The notes: a model not told the origin generated them from the letters alone. DNA of 64,000 nucleotides from Clostridium moniliforme (GCF_017873235.1 NZ_JAGGJZ010000002.1:434001-498000); one strand, 5' to 3'. Counted from the stretch's first letter, positions 47,340 to 57,264 are shown. Numbers and translations are program-made.

Positions 47340-48707
47340 ATGGAAAAATTTTTAACAACTATGGACTCAATTGTATGGGGTCCGCCACTTCTTATTCTTC
47401 TTTTAGGAACAGGAGTGTATTTAACTTTTAAACTTAAATTTTTACAAGTTAGAAAACTTTCTAAAGCTTTAAGTTTTATTTTTAAGAAGGAAAAAGGAGC
47501 AAAGGGAGATGTATCAAGTTTTGGTGCTTTATGTACAGCTCTTTCAGCCACTATTGGTACTGGAAATATAGTTGGAGTTGCAACTGCAATTAAAGCTGGT
47601 GGACCAGGAGCCTTGTTTTGGATGTGGATTGCAGCATTTTTTGGAATGGCAACAAAATATGCAGAAGGTGTTCTTGCTATAAAATATAGAGAATTTGATG
47701 AAAATGGAGTAGTAAAGGGTGGCCCTATGTATTACATACAAAATGGTATGGGAAATAAATTTCTTGCAAAGATTTTTGCTTTATGTGGAGTTTTAGTTGC
47801 TTTATTTGGAATTGGAACCTTTGCACAGGTTAATTCAATTTCAGAAGGTTTAAAGACAGCTTTTAATGTTCCAACAATTATAACTGCTATTGTAATTACT
47901 ATATTAGTAGCTATGGTAACTCTTGGAGGTATACAAAGAATTTCTAAGGTTTCAGAAATGATAGTACCATTTATGGCTCTTTTATATATTGTTGGAGTTG
48001 TTATGGTAATTTTATTTAATATTAATAAAGTTCCAGAAGCAGTAAAATTAATAGTTCAAAGTGCTTTTAATCCAGAGGCTGCTTTTGGAGGAGCTACTGG
48101 AATATCTATAATTATGGTAATACAAAGAGGAGTAAGTAGAGGAGTCTTTTCAAATGAAGCAGGACTTGGAAGTGCACCAATTGCAGCAGCAGCTGCAAAG
48201 ACAAATTCACCTGCAAGACAAGGATTAATATCTATGACAGGTACATTTTTTGATACAATAGTAATTTGTACAATGACAGGTATAGTAATTGTTCTTACAG
48301 GAATGTATAATTCTCCTCTAGAAGGAACAGCCTTAACAACAGCAGCCTTTGAAGCTGGATTACCAATAGCCTTAATTGGAAAATATGTTGTTAATATAGG
48401 ATTAGTATTTTTTGCTTTTACAACAATACTTGGATGGAATTATTATGGAGAAAAATGTGTTGAATATTTAATTGGTAAAAATGCTATTATTCCTTTTAAA
48501 ATACTTTATATTGCATTAGTTGCAATAGGTGGATTTATATCTTTAGATGTTATTTTTATAGGAGCAGATATAGTTAATGGACTTATGGCAATACCTAATC
48601 TGATTGCAATTATAGCACTTAGAAAAATTATTTTTGAAGAAACAGATAAATTGTTTTATAAGGAAAGTAAAGAAGAAATAAAAGAGATTATTTGTGAAAT
48701 AGATTAA
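47340..48707 (+). CDS. AGCS-family sodium:alanine/glycine symporter
   Basis: This 455-residue transporter of about eleven helices takes up alanine or glycine with Na+ or H+. Family blocks are ATIGTGNIVGVATAIKAGGPGALFWMW (about 63-89) and FSNEAGLGSAPIAAAAAK (about 273-290). The glycine riboswitch in its leader points to glycine as substrate or as the signal. A related symporter without a riboswitch lies at 57265-58668. Confidence 0.94.
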   Translation: MEKFLTTMDSIVWGPPLLILLLGTGVYLTFKLKFLQVRKLSKALSFIFKKEKGAKGDVSSFGALCTALSATIGTGNIVGVATAIKAGGPGALFWMWIAAFFGMATKYAEGVLAIKYREFDENGVVKGGPMYYIQNGMGNKFLAKIFALCGVLVALFGIGTFAQVNSISEGLKTAFNVPTIITAIVITILVAMVTLGGIQRISKVSEMIVPFMALLYIVGVVMVILFNINKVPEAVKLIVQSAFNPEAAFGGATGISIIMVIQRGVSRGVFSNEAGLGSAPIAAAAAKTNSPARQGLISMTGTFFDTIVICTMTGIVIVLTGMYNSPLEGTALTTAAFEAGLPIALIGKYVVNIGLVFFAFTTILGWNYYGEKCVEYLIGKNAIIPFKILYIALVAIGGFISLDVIFIGADIVNGLMAIPNLIAIIALRKIIFEETDKLFYKESKEEIKEIICEID

Positions 48708-48711
48708 AAAT

Positions 48712-48802
48712 AAAAGGGCAAAATAATAAACTAAATAATTCTATATAATTTTAAAAAATTAATTATATAGAATTTTAAATGTTTATTATTTTGCTTTTTA
48801 AT
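48712..48802. terminator. Bidirectional terminator between symporter and acylphosphatase genes
   Basis: The outer arms (48712-48731 with 48781-48799) enclose a second perfect A/T palindrome with arms AATTCTATATAATT/AATTATATAGAATT. The outer left arm matches the terminator at 42117-42180 for about 19 nt. Confidence 0.75.
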
Positions 48803-49075
48803 TTAATAGACTACTTTAAATTTTTTCTCTTTTAAATTTACAGGAAGAGAAGTTATAGTCATATCTATAACTTTAGAAAATCCATTTCCTTTTTTTATTA
48901 TATTTAAAAATTTATTTATAGTATCATTATTTCCTTGAACTTCTAATAATACATTTCCGTTAGAGAGGTTTTTTACCCAACCAGTTAAATTATAATTTAT
49001 TGCATTAATTTGAACAAAATATCTAAAACCTACTCCTTGAACACGACCAGAAAATATTACTTCTATTCTATTCAT
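48803..49075 (-). CDS. acyP: Acylphosphatase
   Basis: This 90-residue enzyme hydrolyses acyl phosphates. The motif RVQGVGFRYF (11-20) holds the phosphate-binding Arg18, and GWVKN (32-36) the catalytic Asn36. The ATG at 49075 lies 9 nt after AAAGGAG. The in-frame ATG at 49084 directly abuts that site. Confidence 0.94.
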   Translation of the reverse strand: MNRIEVIFSGRVQGVGFRYFVQINAINYNLTGWVKNLSNGNVLLEVQGNNDTINKFLNIIKKGNGFSKVIDMTITSLPVNLKEKKFKVVY

Positions 49076-49228
49076 AAAGCTCATCTCCTTTTATAATTAT
49101 TATTAAATATATTATAAGAAATAAAATTAAAAGAATAAATAGTCAGAAAATTAAGAAAAGTGTTGAAATTATATTTTAAAGATAATAAAATAATATGGAC
49201 AGGAATTTTATGGAGGTTATTTAGGGAT

Positions 49229-49624
49229 ATGGAAAAAAGTTTAGTATTAATAAAACCAGATGGAGTAGAACAAAATGTTATAGGAAAGATACTATCTATG
49301 TATGAAGATAATGGGCTTAAAATAGTATCACTTAAAATGCTTACAGTAGATAAAGAATTTGCAATGAAACATTATAGTGAACATATAGGAAAGCCATTTT
49401 TTAACGAATTAATTAATTATATAACTAGAGGACCACTTTGTGCACTTGTTTTAGAAGGGGATGATGCTATTAATAAAATTAGAAAGATAAATGGAGCAAC
49501 AAACCCAGAAAAAGCAGAGAAGGGAACAATAAGGGCTTTATATGGTACAAATTTAACAGAAAATTGTGTACATGCTTCAGATTCAAAAGAAAGTGCTGCA
49601 AGAGAAATAAGTTTATGGTTTTAA
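49229..49624 (+). CDS. ndk: Nucleoside diphosphate kinase
   Basis: This 131-residue enzyme balances NTP and dNTP pools through a phosphohistidine. The signature NCVHASDS (112-119) holds His115. The ATG is chosen because MEKSLVLIKPDGV is the family N-terminus. An open frame of 23 codons upstream is not homologous. GGAGG lies 12 nt before the start, with AGGGA closer. The protein is a little shorter than the usual 135-150 residues but keeps all core motifs. Confidence 0.94.
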   Translation: MEKSLVLIKPDGVEQNVIGKILSMYEDNGLKIVSLKMLTVDKEFAMKHYSEHIGKPFFNELINYITRGPLCALVLEGDDAINKIRKINGATNPEKAEKGTIRALYGTNLTENCVHASDSKESAAREISLWF

Positions 49625-49666
49625 TAAAAAAGCAATCAAGTAAATATACTTGATTGCTTTTTTTTT
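49625..49666. terminator. Bidirectional terminator between ndk and potD
   Basis: Stem AAAAAGCAATCAAGTA pairs with a matching arm and has nine Ts on the plus side and an A-run on the other side. It serves both convergent genes. Confidence 0.88.
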
Positions 49667-50720
49667 ATGAACGAATTTTAATCCAAGCATCATTATATTC
49701 TTGTAGTGCTTTATGATTTAAATCCTTAAATACTTCTGCATTTTTTAGTTCTTTTTTAGTTGGATATTGTTCTTGAACTTCTTTTGGAAGCATTTCGAAA
49801 GTTTTTGTGTTTGGAGTTTGGTAGCCTATATATTCAACGTTTGTAAGTGCATTTTCAGGATCACATAAAAAGTTTATAAATTGTTCTGCTTCTTTTTTAT
49901 GTTTAGCTCCCTTTGGAATAGCTAGACAATCAAACCATTTATTTGTACCTTCCTTTGGAACAACATATTTTATTTTAGGATTTTCATCCATTATATACAC
50001 AGCATCTCCTGACCAAACAGGTGCAATTGCAATTTCGCCACTTACCATAGCATCTTTAACTTCATCTACCATATAAGCTTGAACTAAAGGTTTTTCTTTT
50101 ATTAATTCATTAGCAGCTTTATTAATTTCAGCTGGATTTGTTGAATTCATAGAATATCCAAGTCTTTTTAATGAAATAGCCATAGCATCTCTAACAGAGT
50201 CAAACATAGCAATTTGTCCTTTATAATCTTTATCCCAAAGGATATTCCAACTATCTACAGGTTTTTTTACTATATCAGGATTATAAACTATCCCAATAGT
50301 TCCCCACATATATGGTACAGAGTATTCATCATTTGGATCATAAGGAAGATGCTTAAATTCCTTACCTATATATTTATAATTTGGTATTTCTTTATAATCT
50401 ATTTTTTCAAGAAGATTTTCTTTTATCATTTTTTCTATCATGTAATCAGATGGAACTACTATATCATAATTGCTAGAGCCATCTTTGATTTTTGAATACA
50501 TTGTTTCGTTAGTATCATAAGTGCTGTAATTAACTTTTATACCAGTTTCTTTTTCAAATTTAGTAATTAAATTAGGATCAATGTAATCTCCCCAATTATA
50601 AACATTTAATTGTTTTGAAGTAGTTTTTTCGTTATCCTTGTCTTTAGAACAACCTGTAATAAAACCCATTATTATAACTACACTTAAAGCTATAGCAGTT
50701 AAAACTTTAAATTTTTTCAT
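49665..50720 (-). CDS. potD: Spermidine/putrescine-binding lipoprotein
   Basis: This 351-residue extracytoplasmic polyamine-binding protein has a lipoprotein signal peptide with lipobox ITGC (lipidated C24). The mature protein starts with the PotD-type LNVYNWGDYIDPNLITKFEKETG, and the ligand-pocket blocks VPSDYMIEKM and PVWSGDAVYIMDE are present. It is the last gene of the potABCD operon and begins directly next to the potC stop codon. AGAGGTGAAC inside the potC end is its site. Confidence 0.94.
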   Translation of the reverse strand: MKKFKVLTAIALSVVIIMGFITGCSKDKDNEKTTSKQLNVYNWGDYIDPNLITKFEKETGIKVNYSTYDTNETMYSKIKDGSSNYDIVVPSDYMIEKMIKENLLEKIDYKEIPNYKYIGKEFKHLPYDPNDEYSVPYMWGTIGIVYNPDIVKKPVDSWNILWDKDYKGQIAMFDSVRDAMAISLKRLGYSMNSTNPAEINKAANELIKEKPLVQAYMVDEVKDAMVSGEIAIAPVWSGDAVYIMDENPKIKYVVPKEGTNKWFDCLAIPKGAKHKKEAEQFINFLCDPENALTNVEYIGYQTPNTKTFEMLPKEVQEQYPTKKELKNAEVFKDLNHKALQEYNDAWIKIRS

Positions 50721-51503
50721 TTAGTTCACCTCTACTTTCTTCTTTTTATTTACTATTAATAGTAGTGCAAGTACTGTTATAAACATTAATGTAGAAAGTG
50801 CATTAATCTCAGGTTTAATACCACGTCTTGCCATAGAATAGATTTCAATTGAAAGATTTGTTACTCCAGGTCCTGTTGTAAAGAAGCTAATTACAAAATC
50901 ATCAATTGACATTGTAAAAGCCATTAAAAACCCTGCGAATATGCCTGGTTTTATTTGAGGAATAATAACTTTCCTTAAAGCATAAAAAGGTGTTGCTCCA
51001 AGATCCATAGCGGCTTCAATAGTGTTATCTGGTAATTGTCTAAGTTTTGGCAGTACTGAAAGTATTACATAAGGTATATCAAATGATATATGTGCAAGTA
51101 GCATTGTTTTAAATCCAAAATCAAATTTTAAAAATATAAATAAACTCATTAAGGCAATACCAGTAACTATATCTGGATTAATAATAGGTAAATTATTTAT
51201 ATTAAGTAGTAATGCTTTTCTCTTTTTTTTCATATTATCAATACCAATTGCAGTAATAGTTCCTACAATAGTTGCAATAACAGAAGCAATAATAGCTATT
51301 AAAATAGTATAATAAAGAGCTTCCATTAAGGTATCATTATGGATAAGTTCACCATACCATTTAAAAGTAAATCCGTTCCATTTTCCCATTGACTTTGAAT
51401 TATTAAATGAAAAAATCATCAAAGTAACAATAGGAGCGTATAAAAATATAAAAATTATTGCTAGATAAAATCTTTTAATAAACTCATAAAATTTATTTAC
51501 CAT
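50721..51503 (-). CDS. potC: Spermidine/putrescine ABC transporter permease
   Basis: This 260-residue membrane protein has six helices. The ATPase-docking EAA loop reads EAAMDLGATPFYALRKVIIP (about 168-187). It pairs with PotB. The gene overlaps potB by 7 nt, and potD follows without a gap, so all are in one coupled operon. Confidence 0.93.
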   Translation of the reverse strand: MVNKFYEFIKRFYLAIIFIFLYAPIVTLMIFSFNNSKSMGKWNGFTFKWYGELIHNDTLMEALYYTILIAIIASVIATIVGTITAIGIDNMKKKRKALLLNINNLPIINPDIVTGIALMSLFIFLKFDFGFKTMLLAHISFDIPYVILSVLPKLRQLPDNTIEAAMDLGATPFYALRKVIIPQIKPGIFAGFLMAFTMSIDDFVISFFTTGPGVTNLSIEIYSMARRGIKPEINALSTLMFITVLALLLIVNKKKKVEVN

Positions 51504-52336
51504 AAGTTTCCACCACCTTCGCTTATATCTTCATCAAATTTTGACATTAAGGCCATAGAAATTAGTATTAAAATCATTAATATTATTGCTAATGCTGAAC
51601 CAAAGTGCCAATCACTCATAGTTGTAAATTGTTGTTCTATAACATTACCAATTAACATTTCCTTTCCACCACCTAAAAGTCTAGAAATAACAAAGGTTGA
51701 AACAGATGGCATAAATACCATTGTTATTCCAGAAATTACTCCTGGAACACTTAGTGGAAATATAACTTTTATAAAAATTTCTTTTTTATTTGCACCAAGA
51801 TCAGACGCTGCATTTATTAAGTTTTTATCTATTTTAGATAAAACAGTATAAATTGGTAATATCATAAATGGTAAAAAGTTATATATCATACCAAGTAGTA
51901 TTGCACCATTTGTATAAAGAAATTGAATTGGTGAAATTCCGAAGTTCCCTAAAAAAGTGTTTATTAATCCGTTTTTACCTAATATAGGCAACCATGCATA
52001 TGTTCTTAGTAGAAAATTCATCCACATTGGTAGTATAAATAACATAATAAGTAAGTTTCGTTTATTTTCCGGCATTTTTGAAATAATATATGCAACTGGA
52101 TAGCCAATAATTAAACAAACAGCTGTTGAAATAAGTGCTAAACAAATAGATCTACCAAATATTTTTATATATTGTGGGTTTATAAGTCTTTCAAAATTTT
52201 CAAGGGAAAATTGATAACCTGATCCTGAATCTGTTGTTAAACTAAAAAATAAAATCATTAACAATGGAACTATTATAAATAAAGCGCTCCATACAATATA
52301 TGGATAAGCAGCTAAACTGCTTTTTTTATTATTCAT
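51497..52336 (-). CDS. potB: Spermidine/putrescine ABC transporter permease
   Basis: This 279-residue membrane protein has six helices. The EAA-like loop [20 protein letters not shown] (about 176-195) contacts PotA. Its start overlaps the potA stop by 8 nt, and its end overlaps potC. The N-terminal charged segment followed by TM1 ([19 protein letters not shown]) is typical. Confidence 0.93.
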   Translation of the reverse strand: MNNKKSSLAAYPYIVWSALFIIVPLLMILFFSLTTDSGSGYQFSLENFERLINPQYIKIFGRSICLALISTAVCLIIGYPVAYIISKMPENKRNLLIMLFILPMWMNFLLRTYAWLPILGKNGLINTFLGNFGISPIQFLYTNGAILLGMIYNFLPFMILPIYTVLSKIDKNLINAASDLGANKKEIFIKVIFPLSVPGVISGITMVFMPSVSTFVISRLLGGGKEMLIGNVIEQQFTTMSDWHFGSALAIILMILILISMALMSKFDEDISEGGGNLW

Positions 52337-53384
52337 AGCAATTCACCTTTCTCATTACATGAATATCTTCAGGATATATATCTATTCCTATAGTAGATCC
52401 AATTTCTGCTGATTTTGTATTATGAATAATCCATCTTTTAGGACAATTTTCTATTTCAATTTCTATTTCATAATGGACTCCTTTAAATATAACGGAAATA
52501 ACCTTTGCTTTAAGCATTCCACTATCTGCATTAACCATTTTTATATCCTCTGGTCTAATAACTATATCAACAGCTTCATTTTTTTCAAATCCTTTATCAA
52601 CACTTTCAAAAACTCTTCCTAAAAATTCAGTTTTAAAATCATCATGCATAATACCATCAACTATATTACTTTCTCCAATAAAGTCTGCAACAAATGCATT
52701 TGAAGGTTCATTATAAATATCTTGTGGAGTACCCATTTGTTGAATAACTCCTTTATTCATTACAACAATTGTGTCTGACATAGTTAAAGCTTCTTCTTGA
52801 TCATGAGTTACAAATATAAATGTTATTCCTAATCTTTGTTGTATTTTCTTAAGTTCAATTTGCATTTCTTTTCTAAGTTTTAAATCTAATGCTCCTAAAG
52901 GCTCATCTAAAAGTAGAACTTCAGGTTCATTAACTAGAGCTCTTGCGATTGCAACTCTTTGTTGTTGTCCACCACTTAAAGAATCAATGCTTCTTTTTTC
53001 AAATCCACTAAGGGCAACTAATTTAAGCATTTCAGTTACTTTTTCTTTAATTATATTTTTAGGTGTTTTTTTAATTTTTAGTCCAAAAGCTATATTATCA
53101 TATACATTCATATGAGGGAATAAAGCATATTTTTGGAAAACTGTATTTACAGGTCTTTTATGAGAAGGAAGGCTTGCCATATCTTTTTCATCAAAAATTA
53201 CCTTACCTGAATCAGCTGTTTCAAATCCTGCAATAATTTTTAATGTAGTTGTTTTACCACAACCACTTGGACCTAAAAGTGTTAAAAATTCATTTTTCTT
53301 TATATTAAGATTAAGATCTTTTAAAACTTCATTATCTCCATATTTTTTACTTATACCTTTTAGCATTAAAATATTATCGTTCAT
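52329..53384 (-). CDS. potA: Spermidine/putrescine ABC transporter ATPase
   Basis: This 351-residue subunit has Walker [10 protein letters not shown] (38-46), signature LSGGQQQR, Walker [12 protein letters not shown], and the switch histidine in [11 protein letters not shown]-terminal TOBE domain (about 275-345) follows. GAGGTG precedes the ATG. It is the first structural gene after the regulator at 53421-53960, separated by 36 nt. Confidence 0.94.
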   Translation of the reverse strand: MNDNILMLKGISKKYGDNEVLKDLNLNIKKNEFLTLLGPSGCGKTTTLKIIAGFETADSGKVIFDEKDMASLPSHKRPVNTVFQKYALFPHMNVYDNIAFGLKIKKTPKNIIKEKVTEMLKLVALSGFEKRSIDSLSGGQQQRVAIARALVNEPEVLLLDEPLGALDLKLRKEMQIELKKIQQRLGITFIFVTHDQEEALTMSDTIVVMNKGVIQQMGTPQDIYNEPSNAFVADFIGESNIVDGIMHDDFKTEFLGRVFESVDKGFEKNEAVDIVIRPEDIKMVNADSGMLKAKVISVIFKGVHYEIEIEIENCPKRWIIHNTKSAEIGSTIGIDIYPEDIHVMRKVNCYE

Positions 53385-53420
53385 AATAAAACACCTCTTT
53401 CTAGAATTTAAAAATAAATA

Positions 53421-53960
53421 TTAAAATGATGGGGGAGAACTTATCCATATAACTTTAGCAATAGTTTTGCCTGGATTTGAAAGGTAATGGTTTAATTTTG
53501 GCTTGAAATAAAAGCTTTCACCTTTTTTTACCTTGTAGCTTTTATCACCCAAATGAAGAATTACACTTCCATTTAAAACAAATCCAAATTCTTCTCCCTC
53601 ATGAGGCTCTTCCTCAATATATTTACCATTAGGCTCTAATGTTAACATGATTGGTTCCATATCATTCTTTTGAGCACTAGGTACTAGCCATTTTAAACTA
53701 TATCCTAAATCTTCATCTTCAGTTTCAAACATATCATCATTTTTGTATGTTATTCTTTCTTCCCCTTTTTCACTGAAAAATTCAGTTAAGTTAGTTCCTA
53801 AAATTTCTAAAATATCTACTAAAGTAGCTATAGATGGGGAAGTCAAATCATTTTCAACTTGAGATATAAAACCTTTAGATAATTCACATCTATTGGCTAA
53901 TTCTTCTTGGGTAAGTCCTTTAGCTATTCTAATACTTCTAATCTTATCGCCGATTTCCAT
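53421..53960 (-). CDS. XRE-cupin transcriptional regulator of the pot operon
   Basis: This 179-residue protein has an N-terminal XRE-type helix-turn-helix (about 7-60, KGLTQEELANRCELSKGFISQVE) and a C-terminal cupin domain (about 108-175) that could bind a polyamine. The arrangement resembles PuuR-class regulators. Being first in the pot operon, it probably represses the operon and itself. The candidate operator repeats TTACTAAAC lie just upstream at 53997-54005 and 54019-54027. Confidence 0.9.
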   Translation of the reverse strand: MEIGDKIRSIRIAKGLTQEELANRCELSKGFISQVENDLTSPSIATLVDILEILGTNLTEFFSEKGEERITYKNDDMFETEDEDLGYSLKWLVPSAQKNDMEPIMLTLEPNGKYIEEEPHEGEEFGFVLNGSVILHLGDKSYKVKKGESFYFKPKLNHYLSNPGKTIAKVIWISSPPSF

Positions 53961-54362
53961 GTCTTCACACCACCATTTCTACAATAAATATAACTTTTAC
54001 TAAACACAAAGTTTAAAATTACTAAACAAACAAGAATAATTATAATAAGTATATAGAAAAAAATCAATATATTTAATGAAAAAAATTAAAAAAAATATTA
54101 TGTAATTTCGTTGCAATTAGAGAGTTTTATGAGAAATATAATAAAAGGAGTTTAATAAAAGTTGAAAAAAAGTTTAGTAATATTAAATATTTAAAAAATA
54201 AGTGAATAAATTGAAAAAGTTGGTAAGAATTAATTGTGAAATATTAATAAAATTTTATAACAATAAAAAAAGATTTAATACATAAAAAGTAATAAAAATT
54301 TGATATAATAAAAGAAAACTCAAAAATAGAGAAGGGTGAAATTTTAATAAAAGGTGATTATA
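53961..54362. promoter_or_regulatory. Divergent control region between the pot operon and the GNAT-DJ-1 gene
   Basis: The 9-mer TTACTAAAC occurs at 53997-54005 and 54019-54027 (22 bp apart, two helical turns) and inverted at 54172-54180. These are candidate operators for the XRE-cupin regulator. An extended -10 TGATATAAT (TATAAT at 54304-54309) probably drives the plus-strand gene. The rest of this 402-bp gap is A/T-rich, with no credible ORF. Confidence 0.5.
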
Positions 54363-55448
54363 ATGAAGCTGAGAGAAGGATTATATAGAAGGAATGGGAA
54401 AAAAGTATATATAAAGCAGCCTGAGTATGATGAATTAAAATTTGTGCAAGAACTTTGGAGCCATAAAGATACAATGAAAGATATTGGGGGAGTATTTAAT
54501 TTTTCACAAAATAAATGGGAAATGTTTTATAAAAAAATGGTCAATCCAACAGATGGAAAAAACTTTTATTGTTTAGTATATGATAACAATGATAAAGCAA
54601 TAGGTGAAGTTAGCTTTCATGGATATGATTCTGCTACTAAAATTGCAAGATTTAATGTTAAGATTCATTCGGATTATAGAAATAGAGGTTATGGCGAAGA
54701 GGCAGTAAGACTTTTACTTGAATACTATTTTTTAGAGTTTGGTGGAGATATGTTAATGGATAATGTATTAACTATTGAAGGTGAAAAGGTTGCTCAAAAA
54801 ATAGGCTTTGAAGAAGTAAGAAAGTTTAGTGGAAAAGCTACTATTAGAATTACAAAAGATGAATTTTTAAATTTTGATAAAGGAACAAAAACTAACATAG
54901 GAATATTAATTATAAAAAATATGAATATGAATGATTATACTATGGCTAAGGAACTTTTTGAAAAAGCAAACATTATTTTGGGAAAAACTCTATTTAATAT
55001 TTATGGAATAAATATTGATAATAAATTTAAGGTAAGTAAAAATATCTCTATAATATTAGATAATAATAAAGTTGAGAAGCCTAATGTTTTAATAATCCCT
55101 GGTGGCAAAAATATGATATCTCAAGAGAGTAAGAAAAAAATTACCGATTGCGTATTAAATTGTTATAATGATTGTGATTTTATATGTGCTATTAATGAAG
55201 GTATATATTATTTAGCAAGTTGTAGTGAATTAAGTGGAGTATTAGTTCCTTATGGAGATTGGATTGATGGAGTAAATATTGAAAAAAATGATTTTAGATT
55301 AGTAAAAAGGAACTATACTGATAATGGTAAACTGATGTTAAGTACAAATATAATGGGAACTTTAGAATTATATTTGAATTTAATTAAAAAAATAGGTGGT
55401 AACGATTTAGAAGAAAAATTAGCTTATGAGATAGGATTAAAAAAGTAA
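54363..55448 (+). CDS. GNAT acetyltransferase fused to a DJ-1/PfpI-like domain
   Basis: This 361-residue two-domain protein is unusual. Residues 1-170 form a GNAT acetyltransferase with the acetyl-CoA loop RNRGYG (106-111). Residues 176-350 resemble the DJ-1/PfpI domain of AraC-type regulators: IGILIIKN at the start, LIIPGGKN (243-250), and the elbow CAINEGIYYLAS (275-286). In catalytic relatives this elbow has Cys at the position occupied here by Asn278, so no thiol enzyme activity is expected. A GTG at 54354 is within the AAAGGTGAT site, so the ATG at 54363 is chosen. The substrate is unknown. Confidence 0.72.
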   Translation: MKLREGLYRRNGKKVYIKQPEYDELKFVQELWSHKDTMKDIGGVFNFSQNKWEMFYKKMVNPTDGKNFYCLVYDNNDKAIGEVSFHGYDSATKIARFNVKIHSDYRNRGYGEEAVRLLLEYYFLEFGGDMLMDNVLTIEGEKVAQKIGFEEVRKFSGKATIRITKDEFLNFDKGTKTNIGILIIKNMNMNDYTMAKELFEKANIILGKTLFNIYGINIDNKFKVSKNISIILDNNKVEKPNVLIIPGGKNMISQESKKKITDCVLNCYNDCDFICAINEGIYYLASCSELSGVLVPYGDWIDGVNIEKNDFRLVKRNYTDNGKLMLSTNIMGTLELYLNLIKKIGGNDLEEKLAYEIGLKK

Positions 55449-55480
55449 GTGGAAATATTAATATTTCCACTTACTTTTTT
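55441..55480. terminator. Bidirectional terminator overlapping the GNAT-DJ-1 stop codon
   Basis: A perfect palindrome of 38 nt centred near 55459-55460, with A-run and T-run flanks, covers the last codons of the plus-strand gene and the end of the minus-strand DUF948 gene. Confidence 0.82.
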
Positions 55481-55788
55481 AAAAACACATTTCCAATAAT
55501 AGTTACTATATCTTTTATTGTATTAAGTTGATTTGTTATATTTTCTTTTGCTACTATAACATCAGCAGTTGCTTCTGTTGCAACATCACTTATATCTTTA
55601 ACATTTTCTGTTATACCATTAACATTTGATAAAGTAGAATCAATATTTTTTTTGTTTTCATCTAAAAGATTATCTACTTTGCTTAATACACCTGAAAGTT
55701 TGATTAAACATATTATTAAAAATACTAATGCAACTGCTCCTAATATTCCTACAATAAACCAAAATAAACCTACAACACTAATATACAT
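55471..55788 (-). CDS. DUF948-family membrane protein
   Basis: This 105-residue protein has one N-terminal helix (about 8-30, GLFWFIVGILGAVALVFLIICLI) and a helical, coiled-coil-prone rest. It belongs to DUF948 (YtxG-like), commonly paired with YtxH in Firmicutes and induced by general or envelope stress in bacilli. It overlaps the YtxH-like gene by one base, so the two are coupled. Confidence 0.83.
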   Translation of the reverse strand: MYISVVGLFWFIVGILGAVALVFLIICLIKLSGVLSKVDNLLDENKKNIDSTLSNVNGITENVKDISDVATEATADVIVAKENITNQLNTIKDIVTIIGNVFLKK

Positions 55789-56177
55789 TATTTGTTGTCC
55801 TCTGAATTAGTTGTTTCTTCTACAATAGTTTCTTTAATATCTTCTTTTATCTCTTCAGGAACTTCTGTAACAGTTTTTTTAGATATATTTTTATTATTTA
55901 AGTAATCTTTAATTTTTGATTTAGCATCTAGTATATTATTTTTACAATTAGTTGAAGCGATATTTGCTTTATTTTTAAACTTTTTATGAGCATCTTTAGT
56001 AGCATATTTTAAATCATTCATTGTTTCTTTTCCAGATTTAGGTGCAAGTAGTAAACCACTTAAAGCACCAGCAATAACACCTAATGTAGCACCTGTAGCT
56101 AATGTTTTTGCAGTTTTCTTTTTAGCTTGTATAGCTTTTTCTCTTCTTTTTTGTTCTATTAATCTTGATAAATTCAT
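55788..56177 (-). CDS. ytxH: YtxH-family protein
   Basis: This 129-residue protein shows the YtxH core: a glycine/alanine-rich helix (about 27-47, TGATLGVIAGALSGLLLAP) followed by KSGKETMNDL and a charged helical region. The function is unknown; B. subtilis YtxH belongs to the general stress response. AGGAGG precedes the ATG, and the DUF948 gene follows as its partner. Confidence 0.86.
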   Translation of the reverse strand: MNLSRLIEQKRREKAIQAKKKTAKTLATGATLGVIAGALSGLLLAPKSGKETMNDLKYATKDAHKKFKNKANIASTNCKNNILDAKSKIKDYLNNKNISKKTVTEVPEEIKEDIKETIVEETTNSEDNK

Positions 56178-56403
56178 ACAATAACCTCCTAATAATATGG
56201 AAATTTGATAAATTTCTTAGCTTAATTATACTATAATGTATAAAGTAAGGCTAGTCCAAAAAAGGGTAATTAAACCAAAATTAATATATTTATCAAACTA
56301 TGTAAAAAGTACATAATCATTTAATATAATATTTGATAAATTAAATATATAGTGTAAAATTAATATATAAGTATATGTGATTTTTTAATATAGGAGGGGA
56401 TAT

Positions 56404-57228
56404 ATGAAAAACAGAAAGAAAAGATATTTAAGTATCTTAATTTTAATAATGCTTTTGATAACGATACATATTATTTTATATAATTACTATGGACCAGGAA
56501 GAAAACAAATTGTTGCGGCAAATAACTTTATAAAAAAATTACAAAGTGAAAATATTATTGAAAAAAATAGAAAGCATATAAAGTTTCAGGTTGTAGAAAA
56601 AACAGGAATACAAAAAGATAATGAAATTTACTCTTTGATAAGTGATAATTATAGAATCGATTTAAATAAAAATTATGATGTAATTAGTTTTGTAGATAAA
56701 ATAAAAACTAATAGTGTTATTAATTTAACTCCAGAAGAAGGAGAAACAATTGCAAAAGAATATTTATTAAAAATATGTCATGGAGACTATAGGGTAAAAG
56801 AAGTTAATAAAAATGATTTAAAAGATGAATCACCTTTTTATTCAATTATTTTTTCAAAATATGAGGATGGATATCCTTATTATTCAGAAGAAGTTATTAT
56901 AAATATAAATAAAAATAATGGTAAGTTACAAGGATATGTAAATAAAACTAAAGATGATAATCATAATGATATAAAAATAAATATTTCAAAATAAAATGCA
57001 GAAGAAAATGCATTGAAATTATTTAAAGATGTTGGTAGTCATGGAAAAATTATAGGAAAGTCTTATTTAGCATTTTGTAATAAAAAAGAATCAGCATATA
57101 AATCAGAACTTGCCTATGTAGTTAATGTTTCAAATGGTAAGGAAAATATGATTTATTTTATATCTTCTAATTCAGGAAAATTAATAAATGCATTTAGTAA
57201 TGCAGTAAAGAAAACAAAAGTAGAATAA
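56404..57228 (+). pseudogene. YcdB/PepSY-like protein interrupted by an in-frame stop
   Basis: Two consecutive open segments (56404-56994 and 56995-57228) lie in the same frame and are divided only by a TAA at 56992-56994. The codons after it read NAEENALKLFKDVG, which continues a second PepSY/YcdB-type repeat (the first begins LTPEEGETIAKEYL near residue 112). The whole would be about 274 residues with an N-terminal anchor (about 8-27). One base change would restore it. A clean AGGAGGGG site and downstream terminator are intact, so decay looks recent, or the stop is a sequencing error. A truncated 196-residue product may still be made. Confidence 0.75.
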
Positions 57229-57230
57229 GA

Positions 57231-57258
57231 AAAGCAGATTAAAAATCTGCTTTTTTAT
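57231..57258. terminator. Terminator between the interrupted gene and the AGCS symporter
   Basis: AAAAGCAGATT pairs with AATCTGCTTTT, with a T-run on the plus side and A-rich flank on the other, between convergent genes. Confidence 0.85.
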
Positions 57259-57264
57259 TTATAA

